Origin: Acidobacteriota bacterium
GTDB taxonomy: Bacteria > Acidobacteriota > Terriglobia > Acidiferrales > UBA7541
NCBI GenBank assembly: GCA_003161495.1
Contig: PMOP01000145.1
Span: forward strand, 1 to 6,092
Direction: 5' to 3'
DNA length: 6,092 nucleotides
Shown here: positions 1 through 5,928 of the stretch, piece by piece
Position numbering within the stretch: position 1 is the first letter of the stretch
How the letters are laid out: each line of letters begins with the position of its first letter
The notes under the pieces: model-generated
The model's input: the letters and a program-made list of their open reading frames with translations, nothing else
Told to the model about the DNA's origin: nothing
Database searches by the model: none
Position numbers and translations under genes: made by a program

Positions 1-851
1 GCGGTAACTTCCAGCGCTTCGACCAGGCCCGATTTTTTTCCGGCCGGCAGGTCGACCTGCGTGACGTCGCCTGTGACCACCGCCTTGGAATTAAATCCGA
101 GGCGCGTCAGAAACATTTTCATCTGTTCGCTGGTGGTGTTTTGCGCTTCGTCCAGGATGACGAAGGAATCGTTGAGCGTGCGGCCGCGCATGAACGCTAG
201 CGGCGCAACTTCCACGATTCCCTTCTCCAGAAATCTTTCCAGCTTATCGGCGTCCAGCATGTCGTACAGCGCGTCGTAAAGCGGGCGCATGTACGGATCG
301 ATTTTTTGCTGCAGCGTGCCGGGAAGAAATCCGAGCCGCTCGCCCGCTTCGACGGCGGGACGCGCGAGAATGATGCGGTCCACTTGTTTGGTGAGAAGCG
401 CGGACACCGCCATGGCCACGGCCAGATATGTTTTTCCCGTGCCGCCGGGGCCAACGGCGAAGGTCATGTCGTGCTTTTCAATTGCGGCCATGTATTGGGC
501 CTGGTTGGTACTTTTCGGCGTTACATTTTTCTTGCCGAAAATCCTGGGACGCGCCGGCGCGCCTGGTTCCAGGACTTGTTTCAGCGTCGTTTTCGGATCC
601 TGCGTGGCGACGCGGATCATGGCCTTCACGTCGCCATGATTCATGCGGCGTCCCTCGCGTATCAATTGGTTATATTCGGAAACGATTTTGACGGCACGAT
701 CCACCTGGGAAGTCTCGCCTTCGATGGCCAGGTGATCGTCGTCCTGCAACTCGGTGGTAACGTGGAGCGCGGATTCCAGCAATTTGACGTTTTCGTCCAG
801 CGTGCCAAAAAGGGATTCTGCCCCGCCTGCTATTTGTACGGTGCGTCGCAT
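1..851 (-). CDS. phoH: PhoH family ATPase (C-terminus cut by window edge)
   Basis: This is a PhoH-family P-loop NTPase, a cytoplasmic protein thought to act in RNA metabolism. In many bacteria its gene sits next to ybeY; here ybeY would lie off the left edge. The frame is open from ATG 851 to base 1, giving 283 complete codons. The N-terminal domain shows the family pattern SLFGTLDENVKLLE at residues 13-26. Walker A is GPGGTGKT at residues 134-141, with Gly where PhoH usually has Ala (GPAGTGKT). Walker B is FVILDEAQN at residues 230-238, and the signature TGDVTQVDLP lies near residues 260-269, followed by a KSGLVEAL stretch. Roughly 40-60 residues, including the usual final DVVRH region, are missing. 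ATG 851 is the only standard start codon downstream of the in-frame stop at 927-929. It has no convincing Shine-Dalgarno sequence. Identification is firm; the cellular role is known only loosely for the family. Confidence 0.95.
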   Translation of the reverse strand, partial: MRRTVQIAGGAESLFGTLDENVKLLESALHVTTELQDDDHLAIEGETSQVDRAVKIVSEYNQLIREGRRMNHGDVKAMIRVATQDPKTTLKQVLEPGAPARPRIFGKKNVTPKSTNQAQYMAAIEKHDMTFAVGPGGTGKTYLAVAMAVSALLTKQVDRIILARPAVEAGERLGFLPGTLQQKIDPYMRPLYDALYDMLDADKLERFLEKGIVEVAPLAFMRGRTLNDSFVILDEAQNTTSEQMKMFLTRLGFNSKAVVTGDVTQVDLPAGKKSGLVEALEVT

Positions 852-929
852 GAAAGATTCGGCTGGCCCGTCTTCAGAATGCCGCCAACCGATAAGGGAA
901 AACCTCCGCCCTACTTGAGGGGCAATTCA

Positions 930-958
930 AGCGTACTTGAAAGGGACAAAGGGGTCAA
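930..958 (-). promoter_or_regulatory. Candidate sigma70-type promoter for phoH
   Basis: On the minus strand, TTGACC (958-953) lies exactly 17 bases upstream of TACGCT (935-930). The -35 matches consensus at five of six positions and the -10 at three of six. It would give a leader of about 70 bases before ATG 851. The -35 falls inside one arm of an inverted repeat (GGGGTCAAG, 951-959), so the match may belong to the repeat and not to a promoter. Confidence 0.3.
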
Positions 959-1070
959 GGATATGCACAAAACGTTGCAACGCAAGAAGATAAGGTAAGC
1001 GAATGGCTCCATCCGAACGCCTTCAAAGGTGCAAGTACCTGTCCCCGGGTTCCATTGACGGCTTGACCCC
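933..1070. repeat. Crossed inverted sequence modules, possibly a REP-like element
   Basis: Most of the 261-base gap between phoH and the zinc-ribbon gene is taken up by short exact inverted matches. GTACTTG (933-939) pairs with CAAGTAC (1032-1038). GGGACA (943-948) pairs with TGTCCC (1040-1045). GGGGTCAAG (951-959) pairs with CTTGACCCC (1062-1070). The pairs appear in the same left-to-right order in both arms, so they cross and do not nest, and could not all form one simple hairpin. A 10-base palindrome, CGTTGCAACG, lies between the arms at 973-982. The motif AAGTACCTGTCCCC resembles intergenic repeats I associate with REP/RAYT elements in several phyla, but no transposase is present here. 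No open frame in the gap looks like a gene. Confidence 0.45.
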
Positions 1071-1095
1071 AGCAACACAAACTTAAAAGTAGACT

Positions 1096-1103
1096 GGAAG
1101 GAG
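1096..1103 (+). promoter_or_regulatory. Strong ribosome binding site of the zinc-ribbon gene
   Basis: GGAAGGAG ends 9 bases before ATG 1113. It is a near-ideal Shine-Dalgarno sequence. It supports translation of this small gene and favours ATG 1113 over the second in-frame ATG at 1119. Confidence 0.75.
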
Positions 1104-1112
1104 ACTCGGCCG

Positions 1113-1433
1113 ATGGCAATGTGCCCTGCATGCGATCATCAGGTGCGGACGCCGTCTTTCTTGAACCTGGACGGCTGGAAGCATCTCCGCTGCCCTTATT
1201 GCAAGGCCCGGCTGGAGATGAAACCGCCGCGCTCTTTTCTTCTGGGGGCGCTCATTGCGCCGCTGTTTGTGCTCGCGCGGCAAGGCCAGCTCTTCGAAAT
1301 CATTGCTTTCGTCTTCCTGTTCGCAACGATTTTTCTTGTCCTGCTGGAAAGCAGCTATCCTAAACTGCGCCTCCGAAAGCGTCCGCAGGCCAAGCCCGCC
1401 GTATGGTTAAAATTTAACAACCCCTTGCGGTAA
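1113..1433 (+). CDS. Small zinc-ribbon membrane protein, function unknown
   Basis: The 106-residue product is not one I can name. Residues 4-7 (CPAC) and 27-30 (CPYC) form a four-cysteine zinc ribbon with a 19-residue loop, so it probably binds one zinc or similar metal ion. Two hydrophobic stretches follow, at about residues 41-55 and 61-78, joined by a short ARQGQ turn. This predicts a helical hairpin in the inner membrane. The basic tail (LRLRKRPQAK) suggests that both termini are cytoplasmic, leaving the ribbon in the cytoplasm. A strong GGAAGGAG site supports the start. The gene ends 6 bases from the convergent kelch stop, with no terminator between. It appears monocistronic. The coding call is good; no function can be assigned beyond a membrane-anchored zinc ribbon. 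Confidence 0.8.
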   Translation: MAMCPACDHQVRTPSFLNLDGWKHLRCPYCKARLEMKPPRSFLLGALIAPLFVLARQGQLFEIIAFVFLFATIFLVLLESSYPKLRLRKRPQAKPAVWLKFNNPLR

Positions 1434-1439
1434 AGCATT

Positions 1440-2504
1440 TCAGTGATCTGATGCGGGAATAACGAGCGCGTCCACTTCGCTGGTTGAGACGTCGACTCCC
1501 GTACCCGACGATTGCACGTCTCCGCCCACTAGAATCAAACGATTGCCGATCGCGCCAGCCGCAAGGCCATGCCTGCTGACAGGCATTGGCGGCATGATTG
1601 ACCAGGTGTTGCTGGCGGGGTCGTAGGCTTCCACGGATCGGAACGTCGCCATCATGTGCGGGTCCTGGAATTCGCCGCCGGCCACATAGATACGTCCGTT
1701 GATTACGGCATATCCGAGGGCGCTGCGCGTCGAGGGCATGCGCGCGCGCGTGGCGCTCCATTTGTCGGTGGCCGGATCGTATTCCTCGACAACCGAAGTA
1801 TCCGACGCCAGGCCAATGAACGCCGCTCCGACACGGCCGCCGATTACGTAAATCTTTCCGTTCACTGCGCCGATGGCCGCATGGTTGCGCGGGGTCGGCA
1901 TGGGAGTTCTCTCGCGCCAGGTGTTCGACTCGGGATCGTATTCCTCAACGTTCCCGACCGAGACTTGGGGCGTAGTTTGACTCACAGCGATCTCCGTCGA
2001 ACCGGGAGGAAGGCTTACGCCACCGATGACGTAGATTTTGTCGCCAACGGCGGTGGCCACGGGCGAACCCCGCTTGGACGGCATTGGCGCCAAAGCCTTC
2101 CACGAATCAGCGGCTGGATCGTACTCCCAGGCGTTATTGATTGGAACCCACGCCGGGGGGCCAGACGGTGGATACACAAATCCGCCGAAGGCGTAAATCT
2201 TTCCGTGATATTCCGTAAACGCGACGTGATGCGAGGGAAGCGCCATGGGCTTTTTCTTGGTCCAATGATCGGTTGCGGGATCATATTCGTAGACCAACCC
2301 CTTCGGCTTCCAAACTGGAATAAAACCGGCGAAGACATACATCTTGCCGCCCGCCGCCGCGCCCAGGATTTCTTCGGCGGGCTCTGGAAATGGGGCGAGC
2401 TTTTCCCATTTGGCCTGCGCAAAAGCGGATGGCGCCGCGGCGTTGAAGGAAAGCATTGCTACGGCAAATTGCAATCCCAGTAACAGAACTTTTTTGAATG
2501 CCAT
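1440..2504 (-). CDS. Secreted six-blade kelch-repeat beta-propeller protein
   Basis: The 354-residue protein starts at ATG 2504, where GGGAG lies 7 bases upstream. The frame continues upstream to 2543, but starting at 2504 places the signal peptide at the very N-terminus. The signal peptide spans residues 1-29: KK at 4-5, a hydrophobic core, then AFA followed by QAKW. The mature protein is almost wholly kelch repeats. The double-glycine strands lie at residues 59-60 (AG, degenerate), 107-108, 161-162, 222-223, 276-277 and 327-328. The EYDP..(D/N).W strands end at W81, W135, W196, W249 and W301. The sixth blade has no closing Trp of its own; W33 near the mature N-terminus probably supplies it, closing the ring. 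The protein is likely periplasmic or extracellular. Kelch propellers bind proteins or glycans or act as enzymes such as galactose oxidase or sialic-acid mutarotase; nothing here decides which. It is divergent from the VWFA gene. Confidence 0.9.
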   Translation of the reverse strand: MAFKKVLLLGLQFAVAMLSFNAAAPSAFAQAKWEKLAPFPEPAEEILGAAAGGKMYVFAGFIPVWKPKGLVYEYDPATDHWTKKKPMALPSHHVAFTEYHGKIYAFGGFVYPPSGPPAWVPINNAWEYDPAADSWKALAPMPSKRGSPVATAVGDKIYVIGGVSLPPGSTEIAVSQTTPQVSVGNVEEYDPESNTWRERTPMPTPRNHAAIGAVNGKIYVIGGRVGAAFIGLASDTSVVEEYDPATDKWSATRARMPSTRSALGYAVINGRIYVAGGEFQDPHMMATFRSVEAYDPASNTWSIMPPMPVSRHGLAAGAIGNRLILVGGDVQSSGTGVDVSTSEVDALVIPASDH

Positions 2505-2514
2505 GATTCGCTCC

Positions 2515-2530
2515 CGCATCTTCGGATGCG
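2515..2530 (-). promoter_or_regulatory. Hairpin just upstream of the kelch ribosome binding site
   Basis: Read on the minus strand, CGCATC and GATGCG form a perfect 6-base stem around a CGAA loop, immediately 5' of GGGAG. If transcribed, the stem would sit against the Shine-Dalgarno sequence and could affect initiation. It may also be a chance palindrome or an operator. The nearest -10-like hexamer would place the transcript start inside the stem. Confidence 0.25.
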
Positions 2531-2534
2531 CGGT

Positions 2535-2540
2535 ACTATA
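2535..2540 (-). promoter_or_regulatory. Candidate -10 element for the kelch gene
   Basis: TATAGT on the minus strand (2540-2535) matches the -10 consensus at five of six positions and lies about 30 bases upstream of ATG 2504. The hexamer 17 bases further upstream, ATGCAA, is a poor -35. Without a -35, this is only suggestive. Confidence 0.3.
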
Positions 2541-2716
2541 CAACGGACGGGCGCGCGTTGCATCCCTTGACTATATTCTCCACATATAAGCGTCATTGAC
2601 TCGTAGCGTAGACCTCAGCCAGCAGGGCCTGGTTCTCGCAGGGCCAAATCTCCATTGGCTGAAGTTTGTTCTATCTATGTTGCATTCTAAGTAATAATGC
2701 TATAGAAAGAACCTCA

Positions 2717-3700
2717 ATGTTACAAATTCGTGCCGCTACCGTATTGATTCTGGGATTTTTGTCGGCGCTGCCCACTTGCGCGCAGCTCAACAACTGTCAA
2801 TATCGGACGGTGACAGTCAGCGTGAGCACTCCGGATGGATCTCCAGTGCCTCCCCTCGAAAGCGCCAACTTTACGGGAATCTATGGGAAGACACCTATTC
2901 ACGTAACCTCCGCCGTTATGAATCGCGAACCGGTCCGCGTGGTTCTGCTCCTCGACATAAGCGGCAGTATGAATAGTACGGGTACAGGTTTCGTAGGGAA
3001 ATTCTCTGTGGACCTAGCCGAACACTTCGCATCCAACATGCCGCCGGAGACAGCGATTGGTCTGGGATTTTTCTACTCCGAATTGATTCCTGTGCTGCGT
3101 CCAACCACAGATCGTAAGTCGCTCCTGGATCAACTCGAAGGACTGCGCTCACACCCCGCCTCTCTCAAGGGGAGGACAGCGATATGGGATGCTGTCCTAG
3201 GCAGCGTGAAAATGTTCGATCACCCGCATTTGGGTGACGTGATCTATGTGATTAGCGACGGCGGCGACAACGCCAGCAAAATCACTGTGAATCATGTTGT
3301 CCAAACCTTGGGAGAATCTGGCATCCGCCTCTCCGCCTTTTTGTTCCAAGCCATGCCCGCCATTAGAAGAACGGCGGAGGAGGAATTGGGCCCGCCATCC
3401 GTGGACGAAATGGCGCGAGACACTGGAGGAACGATTCTCACTCAGACGACCCAGAGCATTGGTGTATTGAAAATCAGCGGTGAACCGACTCTTTTTGAAA
3501 AGTCCGGCAAGCTTACGCCGTTCGGATCGAATTTGATCTCCCAGTATAAGCAAATCGGGTATTTCTACCGAATTGACTTTGATTTGCAGGAGACCATTAA
3601 GAAACCGGCGAGGTTGAAACTAGAGCTAGTGGGACTAGAAAAATCTCAACGGGATAAGATCGCTCTGACGTACCCCCGCGTGCTGCCAGCCTGTCATTGA
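2717..3700 (+). CDS. Exported VWFA-domain protein, acidobacterial type
   Basis: The 327-residue protein matches the layout of the acidobacterial VWFA-related family as I know it. A signal peptide covers about residues 1-22 (MLQIRAA, hydrophobic core, then TCA followed by QLNN). A short beta region, VTVSVSTPDGSPVPPLESANF, precedes the VWA domain. The VWA domain begins at about residue 72 with VVLLLDISGSM. The metal-ion-dependent adhesion site is intact: D80, S82 and S84, then T154 in GRTAIWDA and D181 in ISDGGDN. A divalent metal-binding fold for protein-protein contact is therefore expected, outside the inner membrane. The frame extends upstream to TTG 2666, but that adds a polar leader before the signal peptide, so ATG 2717 is preferred. 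Its Shine-Dalgarno sequence is weak (GAAAGAA). The LPTC sequence at 18-21 is a poor lipobox, so a lipoprotein is unlikely. The partner and exact role are unknown. Confidence 0.9.
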   Translation: MLQIRAATVLILGFLSALPTCAQLNNCQYRTVTVSVSTPDGSPVPPLESANFTGIYGKTPIHVTSAVMNREPVRVVLLLDISGSMNSTGTGFVGKFSVDLAEHFASNMPPETAIGLGFFYSELIPVLRPTTDRKSLLDQLEGLRSHPASLKGRTAIWDAVLGSVKMFDHPHLGDVIYVISDGGDNASKITVNHVVQTLGESGIRLSAFLFQAMPAIRRTAEEELGPPSVDEMARDTGGTILTQTTQSIGVLKISGEPTLFEKSGKLTPFGSNLISQYKQIGYFYRIDFDLQETIKKPARLKLELVGLEKSQRDKIALTYPRVLPACH

Positions 3701-3724
3701 ACGGCTATGGCTGCTGTGCGTTCG

Positions 3725-3753
3725 TTGACAAAGAGTTGCGCCTCCGCTAGTGT
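3725..3753 (+). promoter_or_regulatory. Candidate promoter for rpsT
   Basis: A perfect TTGACA (3725-3730) is followed, after 17 bases, by TAGTGT (3748-3753). The -10 is weak, with three of six matches, but the consensus -35, the spacing and the position about 35 bases before rpsT fit a housekeeping promoter. The transcript would begin near 3760 and have a leader of about 30 bases. Confidence 0.5.
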
Positions 3754-3788
3754 ATTTCTATTGCAATCCATGTGAAGAGGAGAAATGA

Positions 3789-4094
3789 ATGGCGCAAGGC
3801 GCAGTTACGAAGGTAAAAAAGCGTAAGAAATCGGTCATCAAACGGGCCAAACAGTCCCGCGTGCGCGCGGAAATGAATCGCGCGAACACGACACGCGTGC
3901 GAACGATCATGAAGAAGCTGCGCACGGCGATTGCCGCGAAAGATTCCACGTCCGCGGGAAATCTGCTTCATCCTACACTTTCCGCGATCGATCGCGCGAT
4001 CAGCAAAGGCGTGCTTGAAGAGAATACGGGAAACCGGTACAAGTCGCGGTTGAGCGTGGCGGTAAATGGATTGAGCGCGGCTGCGAAAGCGTAA
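3789..4094 (+). CDS. rpsT: 30S ribosomal protein bS20
   Basis: bS20 binds 16S rRNA early in assembly of the small ribosomal subunit. The 101-residue product is very basic and almost all helical, as expected. The family core is recognisable: KKSVIKRAKQSRVRAEMNR (13-31), then RTIMKKLRTAIAAKD, then IDRAISKGVLEENTGNRYKSRL, which corresponds to the KGxIHKNKAARxKxxL segment of other S20 proteins. It is some 12-15 residues longer than E. coli S20. The extra length is at both ends, in a basic N-terminal extension and an Ala-rich C-terminal tail. AAGAGGAG (3775-3782) ends 6 bases before ATG 3789. Another ATG at 3785 is in a different frame and is spurious. The gene is probably monocistronic, with its own promoter and terminator, and is convergent with holA. 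Confidence 0.96.
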   Translation: MAQGAVTKVKKRKKSVIKRAKQSRVRAEMNRANTTRVRTIMKKLRTAIAAKDSTSAGNLLHPTLSAIDRAISKGVLEENTGNRYKSRLSVAVNGLSAAAKA

Positions 4095-4147
4095 GTTGGC
4101 CGATGGCCGCGATTGAGATTGATGCGATTTGTCAAATTTGAAGGATG

Positions 4148-4180
4148 CGCCCGGAGAAATGTCCCGGGCGTTTTTCTTTT
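4148..4180 (+). terminator. Intrinsic terminator of rpsT
   Basis: A perfect 7-base stem, CGCCCGG (4148-4154) with CCGGGCG (4164-4170), encloses a 9-base loop. It is followed directly by TTTTTCTTTT. It lies about 54 bases after the rpsT stop codon. The T-run is only on the plus side, so it should not stop the opposing holA transcript. Confidence 0.93.
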
Positions 4181-4210
4181 CTTTGCGCAATTCGATTCCA
4201 GGCAGGCCAG

Positions 4211-4262
4211 CGGCTAAAGCCGTATAGATCGGCATACTTTACGGCACGGCTGAAGCCGTGCC
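4211..4262. repeat. Pair of short palindromes, acidobacterial REP-like
   Basis: Two GC-rich palindromes share the core CGGCT-(A/G)A-AGCCG. The first is CGGCTAAAGCCG (4211-4222). The second, GGCACGGCTGAAGCCGTGCC (4243-4262), has 9-base arms with no mismatch. They lie in the gap between the rpsT terminator and the holA stop. I recall very similar sequences scattered between genes in acidobacterial genomes, often as such pairs. Neither is followed by a T-run on the minus strand, so they are not typical terminators, though they could protect the 3' end of the holA mRNA. No transposase is nearby. Confidence 0.65.
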
Positions 4263-4325
4263 CCACAAAGACTTTCTCCTGTTCACACCGCTTCTAATGC
4301 GCGCTCTGTTTGAAAGAATTCCAAA

Positions 4326-5369
4326 TTATGCATTGGCCGGCGAAGCGAGCTGCGTGACCAGGAATTCCATTACGGCGCGCTGACTTGTTCCGCCGGATTT
4401 CAGGCGGCTGTCGGCTTCATACAGGGCGGCCAGGCCGTTCGTTAGCTGCGACTTCGGAAATTTTCTGGATTGGCGGATGGCTCGTTCCGCCGCATCGGAA
4501 CGCATCTTCAGGCGCCCGGCGGCTTGATAACCGTTGGTGCCTGCGGGCAATTCCTGGGCTTCGAGAAGTTTTCGGAATGTCCATGCGAGCGCGCCAAGCA
4601 AGGCGGGCGCGGGTTCGCCGTCGCGCAAGAGCTTGTCGAGAAAGGCGAGGACTTGCGCGGGTTTGCGCTCGGCCAGCATGCCCGCGAGATCCCAGACTTC
4701 ATATTTTCGCGCGGAGATTACCAGGAGATCGACGTCGGCTCGCGTGATTTTTCGCCGCTCGCCGGCATAGGCGGAAAGTTTTTCCAGTTCCGTGCGGATC
4801 GCGGCGAGTTCGCCGTTCAGAATGTCGCAGAGTTCTTCCGCCGCGTCCTGGTCCAGAGTGGCTCCCAATTCCCTGGCCATTTCAAGAGAAAGCGGGACGG
4901 CGAGGCGGGCGCGTTCGGCGGGATCGGTCGACAGCTCCACCGAAACCGTGACAGTTTTTTCCGCGAACATTTTGGCGAGGCGCATTCGCTGGTCCAGAGC
5001 CGCGGCCTCGAAAACGAGAACCGTGAATGGGGCGGGATTGTCCAGATATTCGGAAATCTGTTTGACGAGCGAATCGCGCGAATCGTCTCCCAGCCGCTCC
5101 CAGGCTTCCACGTCGCTGACGAAAATCACTTGTTGCGGCGCGAGCATGGGCGTGGTCTGCGCCTGGCCCAGGATCGCGGAAACATCGTCATCTTCCGCGG
5201 AAACTTTTCGCACGCCCCAGTCGCGCGTTCCTTCGGCCACGTAGGCGTCGACGAGTTTCGCGCGGCACATGTCGCGCAGATACGTGTCCGCACCCACGAG
5301 TAGAATTCCGGGAATGGGCTTCCCTTTTGCAAGACGCGCCAGGAGTTCATGCGGCGTGACACTGGCCAT
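4326..5369 (-). CDS. holA: DNA polymerase III, delta subunit (HolA)
   Basis: HolA is the delta subunit of the clamp loader. It opens the beta sliding clamp so that it can be loaded on primed DNA. The 347-residue length is close to E. coli HolA (343). The N-terminal AAA+-like domain starts with PIPGILLVGADTYLRDM (18-34) and lacks a functional Walker A motif, as is normal for delta. The middle holds the Asp/Glu-rich DQDAAEELCDILNGELAAIRTELEKLSAYAG segment of about 30 residues, typical of domain II-III. The C-terminal collar domain includes YEVWDLAGML, LLRDGEPAPALLGALAW and the late ALYEADSRLKSG motif. ATG 5369 shares its A with the lptE stop (TGATG), and a GGAG at 5381-5378, inside lptE, lies 8 bases upstream. 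The gene is therefore probably translationally coupled to lptE. It ends with TAA at 4328-4326. Confidence 0.94.
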   Translation of the reverse strand: MASVTPHELLARLAKGKPIPGILLVGADTYLRDMCRAKLVDAYVAEGTRDWGVRKVSAEDDDVSAILGQAQTTPMLAPQQVIFVSDVEAWERLGDDSRDSLVKQISEYLDNPAPFTVLVFEAAALDQRMRLAKMFAEKTVTVSVELSTDPAERARLAVPLSLEMARELGATLDQDAAEELCDILNGELAAIRTELEKLSAYAGERRKITRADVDLLVISARKYEVWDLAGMLAERKPAQVLAFLDKLLRDGEPAPALLGALAWTFRKLLEAQELPAGTNGYQAAGRLKMRSDAAERAIRQSRKFPKSQLTNGLAALYEADSRLKSGGTSQRAVMEFLVTQLASPANA

Positions 5370-5905
5370 CAGAAATTCTCCACAACGTCGGAAACGAGGC
5401 GGGATGCGAAATCGCGTGACATGCGTTCCAGCGCGGGGCCCTGCTCGTCAAAAAATTTGGACGGATCGGTGGAAATTTCGTAGGGCTCGCGAAAAAGATA
5501 GTTATCGTTTTTGTAGAGAACCTTTTTTGTTTCGCGATCTTCGAGCGAGACTTTCATGTGCACGGAGACGAGCATGGTGGTGGCGCGCGCTGACGTCGTG
5601 TTCGCCGCCGGAACGGTCGTGGAATTGGGAGTCATGGTCGGCGTCGTGTCAAACACCACGGGAATGGCTTCGAAGCTCGTAATTTCGCCGTGTAGCACCG
5701 CATCCGCGGAATCTTCGGATGAAACGATTCGGTACTTGGTGCGCGCGATGAATTCGTGGACCACCGCCTCCGTCATGCGCTGCTCGATGCGATACCGGGG
5801 CGTGTCGTTTTTGAGCGCGGGAACGGCGATGACTTTCAGGCCGGGCAGCATTTGAGAGACGGTGCCCCCGACGTGATAGCCGCACGCGGAGAGGAACAGG
5901 GCCAC
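5369..5905 (-). CDS. lptE: LPS assembly lipoprotein LptE (start uncertain)
   Basis: LptE plugs the outer-membrane translocon LptD, which inserts LPS into the outer leaflet. The body is typical: a lipobox LSAC followed by GYHVGG, then LPGLKVIAVPALKNDT, then IEQRMTEAVVHEF and a SADAVLHGEI strand. It is about 178 residues long, a usual length. The lipobox cysteine would be lipidated and anchor the protein to the inner face of the outer membrane. GTG 5905 is the only standard start in this frame, but it leaves just seven residues before the cysteine and no basic n-region. It also has no Shine-Dalgarno sequence. The frame stays open to the stop at 6046-6044, and the hydrophobic stretch continues upstream as CLCVVVALFLSAC. 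Translation therefore probably starts earlier, possibly at ATT 5932, which has GGAG 7 bases upstream. A frameshift near 5905-5921 is the other explanation. lptE overlaps holA by one base. Confidence 0.9.
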   Translation of the reverse strand: MALFLSACGYHVGGTVSQMLPGLKVIAVPALKNDTPRYRIEQRMTEAVVHEFIARTKYRIVSSEDSADAVLHGEITSFEAIPVVFDTTPTMTPNSTTVPAANTTSARATTMLVSVHMKVSLEDRETKKVLYKNDNYLFREPYEISTDPSKFFDEQGPALERMSRDFASRLVSDVVENF

Positions 5906-5928
5906 GACGACGCAGAGGCATTGCGGAA

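Noticed and set aside
197..454. Minus-strand 85-codon frame inside phoH
   Set aside because: It is a different frame of the same strand as phoH and has no domain features; the PhoH motifs run through this region in the true frame.
306..998. Long plus-strand open frame (230 codons) over the phoH region
   Set aside because: It lies antisense to phoH, whose frame has Walker A, Walker B and the family signature. The translation is low in recognisable motifs and has the look of a GC-rich shadow frame.
1405..1422. GTTAAAATTTAAC palindrome near the convergent gene ends as a bidirectional terminator
   Set aside because: The stem is AT-only and weak, has no following T-run, and lies inside the coding end of the zinc-ribbon gene.
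1656..2483. Plus-strand 275-codon open frame
   Set aside because: It is antisense to the kelch gene, with Arg- and Gly-rich content and no motif. The kelch repeats explain the region fully.
2666..2716. TTG 2666 as the start of the VWFA gene
   Set aside because: It would put 17 polar or Cys-containing residues before a signal peptide that otherwise begins normally at ATG 2717.
3747..4235. Minus-strand 162-codon open frame opposite rpsT
   Set aside because: It covers the rpsT promoter, gene and terminator in antisense and carries no family signature.
4243..4262. GGCACGGCTGAAGCCGTGCC as the holA terminator
   Set aside because: It makes a strong stem, but the minus strand has no T-run after it, and a related palindrome lies next to it, which fits a repeat better.
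4470..5303. Plus-strand 277-codon open frame
   Set aside because: It is the antisense shadow of holA, with no ribosome binding site and no recognisable domain.
5649..5921. Minus-strand 90-codon frame starting at ATG 5921
   Set aside because: It is not a separate gene: it is Arg-rich and overlaps lptE in another frame. Only its first codons (MPLRRR) matter, as a possible frameshifted lptE start.
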